The notes below the pieces were generated by a model, which was not told the origin of the DNA, made no database searches, and saw only the letters and a program-made list of their open reading frames with translations. From the NCBI GenBank assembly GCA_947629345.1, contig CANRDK010000002.1, forward strand, positions 1-42,847: 42,847 nucleotides of DNA, given 5' to 3'. A program made the position numbers and the translations under genes. Positions within the stretch are counted from its first letter, which is position 1, and every line of letters starts with the position of its first letter. Shown here in pieces: positions 10,072-17,833 of this stretch. The DNA comes from an uncultured Clostridia bacterium. GTDB lineage: Bacteria > Bacillota > Clostridia > Christensenellales > Borkfalkiaceae.

Positions 10072-10962
10072 TCACTTTCTGATCTTTGCGAGGAAGAAGC
10101 CCTCATAGCGTTCCGTCGGACAGACGCAGATCGTGCCGTCTGCGGAGGGCAAGAGAGGGATCCCCTCAAACGCCTCAATGGGTTCAAGGCGGGCGTCCGT
10201 CCCCTTCAGCGCACGCATCAGGACCTCTTCATTCTCCCTTTTCAGGACAGAACAGGTGGAATAGACCATTTCTCCCCCTTTTTTGAGAAGTTTTATGGCT
10301 TTTTTGAGCAATTTCTCCTGCAGGACGGCACATTTTTCCACAAATGCGGCGTCGATACGGGCCTCCCTCTCGGCAGAGACTGTCCCGCTTCCGCTGCACG
10401 GGGCGTCGAGCAGGATCTTGTCGAAGGAGAAAAAGTCGTCGAGGAGGAGAGCGTCTTTGCAGATGGCAGAAACTCTCCCCGCTCCCTGCCGCTGCAGATT
10501 GAAGATCAGCCGCTGAAAACGGTTTTTATCCCGCTCGCAGGCGGTGATGAGCGCCTTTCCGTCGGAGAGGGCCAATAGCTCCGTCGTCTTTCCCCCGGGC
10601 GCGGCCGTCATGTCGAGCACACTCTCCCCCTCTTTGGGGGCGAGATAGAGAGGCGGGAGCATGGATGAAAGGCTCTGGAGATAGACTTTTCCCTCTTCAT
10701 AGAGGGGTGTATGCCAAAGGTCCTCCTCGCGGATGTCCCTCATGATGAGGGCGGAGCTCAGCCAATCCACCTCATCAAATGAAAATCCCGCCTGAAAAAG
10801 GGCAGATTTCCCCTCTTCGGCGGGCATTTTTAAAGAATTGATGCGGAGCGTCACGGGACGGGCACGGCAATAACCCGCCTCGATCCTCTCGGTGACGGGT
10901 GCGCCGTAATCGGCAAGGAGCAGCGCGTGGAGCTGTTCGTTCACTTGAGATCCCCGATCCAC
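10072..10962 (-). CDS. RsmB/NOP2/Sun-family rRNA m5C methyltransferase
   Basis: VLDMTAAPGGKTTELLAL...FDKILLDAPCSGSGTVS...GEMVYSTCSVLKRENEEVL. A GTG start at 10944 overlapping the flavodoxin TGA is an alternative start. Confidence 0.9.
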   Translation of the reverse strand: MDRGSQVNEQLHALLLADYGAPVTERIEAGYCRARPVTLRINSLKMPAEEGKSALFQAGFSFDEVDWLSSALIMRDIREEDLWHTPLYEEGKVYLQSLSSMLPPLYLAPKEGESVLDMTAAPGGKTTELLALSDGKALITACERDKNRFQRLIFNLQRQGAGRVSAICKDALLLDDFFSFDKILLDAPCSGSGTVSAEREARIDAAFVEKCAVLQEKLLKKAIKLLKKGGEMVYSTCSVLKRENEEVLMRALKGTDARLEPIEAFEGIPLLPSADGTICVCPTERYEGFFLAKIRK

Positions 10963-11414
10963 GCGTCGATGACGCTCATGGGCGTAACAAGAGTCTTTTC
11001 CTCAAATTTGACATTCAGGATCGGCCCTACAGTCGCACCGCGGAGGGCCTTTTTGAAGTCGCTCGGGGTGTGGCCGAGCCAACCGCCGTTCGTCGCAAAG
11101 GGATAGACGGTCTTTCCCTTCCAATCGACGCTCTTGAGGAAGGATTTGACGGCGGGTGCGTATGTATACCACCAGACGGGGGTGCCGAGAACGATCTCGT
11201 CGTACTCCTGCACATTGACGCCCAGCGCATAGAGCTGGGGAACATAGCCGCTCTCCACCTCTCTCTTGCCGAGGCTGACGAGCACGTCGTAATCGTCGGG
11301 ATAGGTCTTAATCGTGCGGATCTCCGCGATATCTGCGCCGATATCCTTTGCGATCTTCCGCGCGATCGACCGCGTGTTTCCGCCAAAGGAATAATAGACC
11401 ACAAGTTTTTTCAT
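10941..11414 (-). CDS. Flavodoxin
   Basis: MKKLVVYYSFGGNTRSIARKIAKDIGADIAEI...DEIVLGTPVWWYTYAPAVKSFL. Confidence 0.88.
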   Translation of the reverse strand: MKKLVVYYSFGGNTRSIARKIAKDIGADIAEIRTIKTYPDDYDVLVSLGKREVESGYVPQLYALGVNVQEYDEIVLGTPVWWYTYAPAVKSFLKSVDWKGKTVYPFATNGGWLGHTPSDFKKALRGATVGPILNVKFEEKTLVTPMSVIDAWIGDLK

Positions 11415-11433
11415 GTGTTCCCCTCCTGTTTCA

Positions 11434-12384
11434 TCAATAAAAGGTCGCCACAGCCTCCTCATCGGGGAGAGGCTGCGTATGCTCGGCCTGCAAGATCTTC
11501 AACACGGGCCCCTTGCCGCCATAGAGCTTGTGCGGTTCGATATCCACCCGCGCCGTGATCTCTAACCATTCGTTCGTGCGGACCTGAAAATACGGCTCCC
11601 CGATACAGACAAGCCCATGAAAGGCGATATCGGCCGCACAGCAGGTCATGACGAGCCGACCGATGCCGAACGTGCCCGCTTTCATCTTTCTGTCGAGGGC
11701 GACAATGCCCTTGAAATGCACCGTCTTTCCCTCGTAGTTGTCCTCCATTTCACGGATATCACGATAGAAATAGGCGTAGTCCCTGTCCTCGATATTGATG
11801 ACGGGAGCGTTGATGTCGTAGGGAAGCGGATCCTCGATGTCGTCGTATTCCGCCCTGCCGCCGATATATTCATAGACGATATCGGGCCTGCGGGAGGCGG
11901 CGCGGACGATCTTGTGGAATTCCTCCTTCCTGAGATTCGGCTGAAAGCGGTTGAATACCACCATGTCGGCAAATTGGATCTTGTCATAGACGAGCTGCCG
12001 CATGTTGGCGTTATAGTTGATGAAACTGTTCGCATCGAAGAAGGTCATCACCTGCGCGATGAGCCAGCCGTCGGGCATCGCCTCAAAGAACTTTTGAAGC
12101 AGCATCATGCCGTTCCATTCCACAACGACGCGATCGATCTTGTTCTCCTTTGCGATGCGCGTGAAATAGGGCGCGTTGAGCTTGTCTTCATCCGCCTTGA
12201 CAACGACGTATTTCCGCACGGCAAAGCGGGAAGGAGTGTATTCCTCCTCCCCCTCTTCGCAGACGAGAAGGAGGGTCTTCTCCCCCGAATCAAAACGCTC
12301 GTCCTCGAATGTTTCCTGAATGAATTTCGTCTTACCCGCATCGAGAAAGCCCAAAAACAGGTAGACGGGAACCTCTTTCGGCAT
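11434..12384 (-). CDS. COG0523/CobW-like P-loop protein with a C-terminal TIGR03943/DUF1980 (YcgQ)-like domain
   Basis: YLFLGFLDAGKTKFIQETF (P-loop) at the N-terminus; C-terminal FKGIVALDRKMKAGTFGIGRLVMTCCAADIAFHGLVC...EWLEITARV resembles the YcgQ CC(A)AD motif. Confidence 0.78.
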   Translation of the reverse strand: MPKEVPVYLFLGFLDAGKTKFIQETFEDERFDSGEKTLLLVCEEGEEEYTPSRFAVRKYVVVKADEDKLNAPYFTRIAKENKIDRVVVEWNGMMLLQKFFEAMPDGWLIAQVMTFFDANSFINYNANMRQLVYDKIQFADMVVFNRFQPNLRKEEFHKIVRAASRRPDIVYEYIGGRAEYDDIEDPLPYDINAPVINIEDRDYAYFYRDIREMEDNYEGKTVHFKGIVALDRKMKAGTFGIGRLVMTCCAADIAFHGLVCIGEPYFQVRTNEWLEITARVDIEPHKLYGGKGPVLKILQAEHTQPLPDEEAVATFY

Positions 12385-12387
12385 AAT

Positions 12388-13503
12388 TTACCCCAAAAAC
12401 AGCGTTTTCAGCTTTTCTTCATCGATATGACAGCCGATGACGCAAAGCCTGCCCGTGACGGCGGGCGCACCCGCGCGGAGATCGGGTTCGCCGGGAACAA
12501 AGTCGAAATAGATCCACTCGTTTCCGCCGTTGACATACCCCTTTGCGCGGAGGATCTCGCCGTATTCCCCCGAATCGAGCGCGGCGAGGGCGCTGTCGAG
12601 TTCCCCTTTCGTAAAAGTCTTTGCCGTCTCGACGCCCCAGCTCGTGAAGATCTCGTCGGCGTCATGGTCGTGATGGTGGTGATGGTGGTGGTGATAGTGA
12701 TGTTCGTGCTCATCTTCGTCGTCGTCATCGTCATGGTGATGGTGGTGCTCGTGCTCCTCTTCCTCATCGTCATCATGGTGGTGGCATTCACATTCGCCGT
12801 CCTCGTCGTGATGATGGTGATGGTGCTCATGCTCCTCTTCATCGTCATCATCGTCGTCGTCATGGTGATGATGGTGATGATGGTGATGACATTCGCACTC
12901 GTCATCGTCGTCATCATCATCGTGCGCCTCGGCGGCAAGTTTTTCGAGCTCGGCCTTGAGGCTGTCTGTCTTTTGCATGGCGAGGAGAATATCTTTCCCG
13001 TCGAGAGCATCCCAATCCGTCGTGATGACGGTGACATTCGTCTGCTCCTTCAGAAGCGCGGCGGCCTCCTCCGTCTTTGCGGGGTCGGCAGTGTGCGAGA
13101 GCACGATACAGCTTGCATTCTTCACCTGATCGAGGAAGAATTCGCCGAAATTCTTCAGATAGACCTTGCATTTCTTTGCGTCAACGACGGTGCAGAACGC
13201 GTTGAGCACGCCGTCAGGCACCTCCGCACGCTGCACGGCCTTGATGACGTCGGAGAGCTTTCCGACGCCGGAGGGCTCGATGAGGATGCGGTCGGGATGA
13301 AATTCGTTTGCAACCTTTTTAAGAGCCTCAGCGAAATCCCCGACAAGCGAACAGCAGATACAGCCCGAGTTCATCTCTGTGATCTCGATGCCTGCTTCCT
13401 TCAAAAATCCGCCGTCCACGCCGATCTCGCCGAACTCATTTTCGATGAGCACGACCTTTTCGCCGCTATAGGCCTCTTTGAGAAGTTTATCGATTTTGAT
13501 CAT
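12388..13503 (-). CDS. COG0523/CobW-family protein with His/Asp-rich region, lacking the N-terminal Walker A motif
   Basis: MIKIDKLLKEAYSGEKVVLIENEFGEIGVDGGFLKEAGIEITEMNSGCICCSLVGDF...RILIEPSGVGKLSDV; CICC motif present, GxxGxGKT absent; C-terminal CobW-C-like domain. Confidence 0.9.
   Translation of the reverse strand: MIKIDKLLKEAYSGEKVVLIENEFGEIGVDGGFLKEAGIEITEMNSGCICCSLVGDFAEALKKVANEFHPDRILIEPSGVGKLSDVIKAVQRAEVPDGVLNAFCTVVDAKKCKVYLKNFGEFFLDQVKNASCIVLSHTADPAKTEEAAALLKEQTNVTVITTDWDALDGKDILLAMQKTDSLKAELEKLAAEAHDDDDDDDECECHHHHHHHHHDDDDDDDEEEHEHHHHHHDEDGECECHHHDDDEEEEHEHHHHHDDDDDEDEHEHHYHHHHHHHHDHDADEIFTSWGVETAKTFTKGELDSALAALDSGEYGEILRAKGYVNGGNEWIYFDFVPGEPDLRAGAPAVTGRLCVIGCHIDEEKLKTLFLG
12653..12932 (-). 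repeat. Low-complexity His/Asp/Glu-rich coding tract (putative metal-binding region)
   Basis: HDDDDDDDECECHHHHHHHHHDDDDDDDEEEHEHHHHHHDEDGECECHHHDDDEEEEHEHHHHHDDDDDEDEHEHHYHHHHHHHHDHD. Confidence 0.95.
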
Positions 13504-13539
13504 TTTATTCCTTCTTTTTTTGCAAAATAATATTTTCGA

Positions 13540-14769
13540 TCAGAACGCCCAGTTGCCGTTCTTAAAGATCGGGACCCTGTCGCCGCTCTTCGTGACGCCG
13601 ACAATTTCGAGATCTTCGCTCCCGATCATGAAATCGACGTGGATCGTGCTGTCGTTGATCCCCTTCTCCTTGAGCTGTTCCTTCGTCATGGTCTCGTAGC
13701 CTCTGACGCATTCGTTGAAGCCCCTGCCGAGCGCAAGGTGGCAGCTTGCATTCTCGTCGAAGAGGGTGTTGTAGAAGAGGAGCCCCGTATTGTTGATGGG
13801 AGAATCGTAGGCGATGAGGGCGCATTCGCCGAGCATCTTCGCCCCTTCGTCCATCGAGATCATCTTATCGAGGAGTTCCTGATTCTTCTTTGCCTTGACC
13901 TCGACGACTTTGCCGCCCTCAAAGCGGACGGAGAAATCCTCGATGAGTTCCCCCTGATAGGAGAGCGGCTTCGTGGAATAGACGATGCCCTCCGCATCCC
14001 CCGCCTTGGGCGAGATAAAGATCTCTTCGCTCGGGATATTCGGATTGAAGGTTGCGCCCCCGAGCGTTTCCTCGCTTCCGCCGCAGAACTGGCTGCCGTC
14101 GATGAGTCCGACTCTGAAATCGGTGCCGTTTTTGGACTTATATTCGAGGGAGGCGAGCTTGAGGCGGTTGAGATGGTCGCACTTTTCGCCGAGTTCATCG
14201 TTGTGGCGGTGCCAATCCTTCACGGGGTCGGGCCCGTCCGCACGGGAAGCGGAAAGGATCGCGTCCCAAAGACGCTCCACGGCGCTGCTCGACGTCGGCG
14301 CGTCGGGGAAAACCTTCTTGGCCCATGCCTTGGAGGGCACGGCGGCGATACACCACTGGTATTTGTTCTCCATTTCGTCGCGGATGGGCTTGATGACCTT
14401 GGAGCGCGACATTCTGACCGCCGTAAATTTCTCCTGATCGAGCCCCTTCAAACCGTCGGGATCCGCCGATTCGAGGTAGAGCATGGCGGGAAGCTGTTCC
14501 TTTCTGTATTCGAGCTTTTCGATCTCCCACTTTGCGAATGCTTCGAGGGATTCCTGCTTCTGATATTTGTAGTGCGTGGTGGTGAGCGGCTGGTGGGACC
14601 AATCGACCGTGACCTTCCCCGCACCCGCGCGGTAAAGTTCCTCTACGACCATTTCAACGAATTCGGGTTGGTCGAGTTCTGCCTGCACGACGACCCACTG
14701 TCCCTTTTTGACGTTGATCCCCGTTTTGGCAAGAAGTTTTGCATACCTTCTGAGCTGAAGTTTGTTCAC
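13540..14769 (-). CDS. M29-family metalloaminopeptidase
   Basis: LLAKTGINVKKGQWVVVQAELDQPEFVEMVVEELYRAGAGKVTVDWSHQ...NPNIPSEEIF...LGECALIAYDSPINNTGLLFYNTLFDENASCHLALG...HVDFMIG. Confidence 0.93.
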   Translation of the reverse strand: MNKLQLRRYAKLLAKTGINVKKGQWVVVQAELDQPEFVEMVVEELYRAGAGKVTVDWSHQPLTTTHYKYQKQESLEAFAKWEIEKLEYRKEQLPAMLYLESADPDGLKGLDQEKFTAVRMSRSKVIKPIRDEMENKYQWCIAAVPSKAWAKKVFPDAPTSSSAVERLWDAILSASRADGPDPVKDWHRHNDELGEKCDHLNRLKLASLEYKSKNGTDFRVGLIDGSQFCGGSEETLGGATFNPNIPSEEIFISPKAGDAEGIVYSTKPLSYQGELIEDFSVRFEGGKVVEVKAKKNQELLDKMISMDEGAKMLGECALIAYDSPINNTGLLFYNTLFDENASCHLALGRGFNECVRGYETMTKEQLKEKGINDSTIHVDFMIGSEDLEIVGVTKSGDRVPIFKNGNWAF

Positions 14770-14890
14770 TTGTCTGTCTCCTTATATTAAAATGTAATTG
14801 TCTACTCTAATATTATAACCTATTTTTTGCCAATGTCAACCGCATAGCGGAAAATCGTAAAAAATGGTTTTGAAATTTCGATTTTTGACA

Positions 14891-14924
14891 TTTTGCATAG
14901 TACTATGTCAGATATAGTACTATG
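14891..14924. repeat. CATAGTACTATG element, site A (tandem 17-bp pair)
   Basis: TTTTGCATAGTACTATGTCAGATATAGTACTATG; overlaps the nrdG stop codon. Confidence 0.85.
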
Positions 14925-15418
14925 TTCCCGCTCTCCATTGTCCGCTTTAAATCGAGGATGCGCTGGTTGGAGGAGCCGCGGAACTTGAGGCGAATGTCCT
15001 TCAGTTCCTCTATAAAGGGCCCGTCCACGAGGATGTCGATCTCCTTGAGGAGTTCTCTTACCCCCTCTCCGTCGTCCTCTTTGAGCGTTCCGCCGCTGTA
15101 GGTATACCCCGTATAACACCAGACGCTCTTTTGGGGAAATCTTTGGCGGTACCGCTTCAGGAAAGGAAGGAGCGCCGCCCTGTTCTCGGGTTCAAAGGGA
15201 TCGCCGCCGAGAAGAGAGAGCCCTGCAATGTAATCGGGAGAGAGCGCTTCAAAGATCTCCGCCTCCGTCTCCTCCGTAAAGGGTTTTCCGTACGAAAAAT
15301 CCCATGCCACGGCGTTGAAACAGCCCTTGCAGTGTCTTCTGCAACCCGAAACAAAGAGGGAGACTCTGACCCCCTCTCCGTTTGCAATATCACATTTTTT
15401 GATTTCGGCGTAGTTCAT
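14903..15418 (-). CDS. nrdG: Anaerobic ribonucleotide reductase activating protein (radical SAM)
   Basis: MNYAEIKKCDIANGEGVRVSLFVSGCRRHCKGCFNAVAWDFSYGKPFT...LSLLGGDPFEPEN; next to nrdD. Confidence 0.95.
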   Translation of the reverse strand: MNYAEIKKCDIANGEGVRVSLFVSGCRRHCKGCFNAVAWDFSYGKPFTEETEAEIFEALSPDYIAGLSLLGGDPFEPENRAALLPFLKRYRQRFPQKSVWCYTGYTYSGGTLKEDDGEGVRELLKEIDILVDGPFIEELKDIRLKFRGSSNQRILDLKRTMESGNIVLYLT

Positions 15419-15430
15419 GTCTTAAATAGA

Positions 15431-17600
15431 TCACAGGTGAAGGACGCGCTCACGGATCTCCTGCGTGCGGCCCTGATTCCAGTACTGCGTTCCGATATAT
15501 CCGCAGGTGCGGCGGGCAACATTCATCTTACTCTGGTCGCGGTTGCGGCATACGGGGCATTCCCAAATGTACTTGCCGTCCTCTTCCACCGTGACGATCT
15601 CCCCGTCGTAGCCGCAGACTTGGCAGTAATCGCTCTTGGTGTTGAGCTCGGCATACATGATATTGTCGTAAATGTACTGCATGACGGCAATGACGGCGGG
15701 AATATTGTCCTGCATGTTGGGAACTTCTACATAGGAGATGGCGCCGCCGGGAGAGAGCTGCTGGAATTCGCTCTCAAATTTCAATTTTGTGAACGCGTCG
15801 ATCTTCTCCGTCACATGGACGTGATAGCTGTTGGTGATATAATTTTTATCGGTGACGCCGGGGATGATGCCGAATCTCTGTTGCAGGCACTTGGCAAATT
15901 TGTATGTCGTGCTCTCGAGCGGTGTGCCGTAGAGCGAGAAATCAATATTGTGTGCCGCTTTCCACTCCTTGCACTTGTCGTTCATGTGCTGCATGACGGA
16001 GAGCGCGAACGGCTTCGCCTCGGGATCGGTGTGGGACTTGCCCGTCATGTACTTTGTGCATTCGTAGAGCCCTGCATATCCCAAAGAGATCGTGGAATAG
16101 CCGCCATACAGGAGTTTATCGATGGTTTCCCCCTTCTTCAGCCTCGCGAGTGCGCCGTATTGCCAGAGAATGGGTGCAGCGTCGGAGAGTGTGCCCTTCA
16201 ACCTGTTGTGGCGGCACATGAGAGCCCTGTGGCAGAGTTCGAGACGTTCATCGAAGATCTTCCAGAAATTATCCATATCCCCGCCCGAGGAGAGCGCGAC
16301 GTCCACGAGGTTGATCGTCACAACGCCCTGATTGAACCTTCCGTAGTACTTGGGCTGGCCGTTCTCGTCGACATAGGGTGTCAGGAAACTGCGGCAGCCC
16401 ATGCAGGTATAGCAGTGCCCCTCGCCGTTTTTATCGACTTTGAACTCAAGCATTTTCTTTTCGGAGATATAGTCGGGCACCATGCGCTTGGCCGTGCACT
16501 TTGCGGCGAGTTCGGTGAGGTAGAAATATCTGCTCCCCTCGCGCACATTGTCCTCTTCGAGCACATAGATGAGCTTGGGGAATGCAGGCGTGACCCAGAC
16601 CCCCGCCTCGTTCTTGACGCCCTGAATGCGCTGTATAAGCGTCTCCTCGATGATCATGGCGAGATCTTCCCGCTCTCTCTCGCTGCGTGCTTCGCCGAGA
16701 TACATGAACACCGTGACAAACGGAGCCTGTCCGTTCGTTGTAAGGAGGGTGACGACCTGATACTGGATGGTCTGAATGCCCTTCCGTACCTCCTCGCGCA
16801 GTCTCTTTTCGGTGATGCGGTCGATCGTCTCCTCCATGACGGCGACGTCCTTCAGTTCCTCGACGACTTCGCCGCGGATCTTTTGCCTGCTGATATCGAC
16901 AAAGGGTGCAAGGTGGGTGAGCGAAATGGACTGCCCGCCGTATTGGTTGGAGGCAACCTGCGCTATGATCTGCGTGGCAATGTTGCAGGCCGTGGAGAAG
17001 GAATGCGGCTTTTCGATATAGGTCCCCGAGATGACGGTGCCGTTCTGCAGCATGTCCTCAAGGTTGACAAGGTCGCAGTTGTGCATGTGCTGGGCATAAT
17101 AGTCGGCATCGTGGAAGTGGATGATACCCTCTTCGTGAGCTTCGACGATGTCGCGGGGCAGAAGAAGACGCTTGGTGAGGTCCTTGCTGACTTCCCCCGC
17201 CATATAGTCGCGCTGGACGGAGTTGACCGTTGGATTTTTGTTGGAATTTTCCTGCTTGACCTCTTCGTTGTTGCACTCGATGAGCGTGAGGATGCGTTCG
17301 TCCGTCGTGTTCGACTTCCTGACGAGCGCGCGGGAATAGCGGTAAGTGATGTACTTCCGCGCCACGGCAAATGCCTTTTGGTCCATGATCTGGTTTTCGA
17401 CAAAGTCCTGTATCTCCTCCACGCTGACGGCACGGTTGAGATCCCCCGCGAGCGCGGCGACCTTCTCCGCAATGGCAGAAATCTGCTCTTCGGAGAGACG
17501 GTTATCCTCGCTGACTTCGTTGTTTGCTTTGCGGATCGCATTTAAAATCTTTTGAATGTCGAACTTGACTTCTGCACCATTTCTTTTGATAATCTTCATG
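15431..17600 (-). CDS. nrdD: Anaerobic ribonucleoside-triphosphate reductase
   Basis: ATP-cone N-terminus MKIIKRNGAEVKFDIQKILNAIRKAN; C-terminus YCQVCGYDGEI...WECPVCRNRDQSKMNVARRTCGYIG with Zn Cys and glycyl-radical motif. Confidence 0.96.
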
Positions 17601-17643
17601 GTGAATTTTTTGCCTCCTACCCTTATCTTTGCCCAAAAGGGCG

Positions 17644-17672
17644 AAAAAGCGTCCCCCGAAGGGAACGCTTTT
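17644..17672 (-). promoter_or_regulatory. Stable UUCG-loop hairpin at the predicted 5' end of the nrdD transcript
   Basis: Minus strand AAAAGCGTTCCC-TTCG-GGGGACGCTTTTT, directly downstream of the -10. Confidence 0.6.
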
Positions 17673-17701
17673 ATGATACACCATATCCTTGAAGAAGTCA
17701 A
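17673..17701 (-). promoter_or_regulatory. Sigma-A-type promoter for nrdD
   Basis: Minus strand TTGACT-N17-TATCAT. Confidence 0.65.
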
Positions 17702-17709
17702 GTGTTTGG

Positions 17710-17758
17710 ACACAATATTTTGCTTAAAATTTTCTTAACAACCACTATATCTTGTGGT
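17710..17758. promoter_or_regulatory. Tandem NrdR-box-like sites
   Basis: ACACAATATTTTGCTT (17710-17725) and ACCACTATATCTTGTGGT (17741-17758); centres ~32 bp apart; resembles ACACwATATwTwGTGT. Confidence 0.65.
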
Positions 17759-17833
17759 TATGCTGAATTTTGTCGTTTTATGCGCATGAAACAAAAGACG
17801 CAAATGTTACACAATATTGAATGTGCAAACAGC

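Noticed and set aside
12650-12930. CRISPR-like or tandem-repeat array from the repetitive GTGATGGTGATG pattern
   Set aside because: Triplet-based low complexity encoding His/Asp in frame; no repeat-spacer structure.
11617-13530. 637-aa plus-strand ORF with an apparent multi-helix hydrophobic stretch (VVMVVMVVVIVMFVLIFVVV...)
   Set aside because: Exact antisense of the His/Asp codon tract; His/Asp codons read backwards give Val/Met/Ile. The minus-strand CobW genes explain the DNA.
13504-13540. Frameshift hiding the missing CobW P-loop upstream of the annotated start
   Set aside because: Only ~36 AT-rich bp separate the start from the aminopeptidase stop, and no frame encodes GxxGxGKT.
14891-14930. 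CATAGTACTATG sites as intrinsic terminators
   Set aside because: Short AT-rich stems without a following U-run; separate good terminators exist nearby (for example at 27885 and 31161).
15131-17545. 804-aa plus-strand ORF
   Set aside because: Antisense to nrdG/nrdD; composition is typical of a shadow frame and it crosses two real genes.
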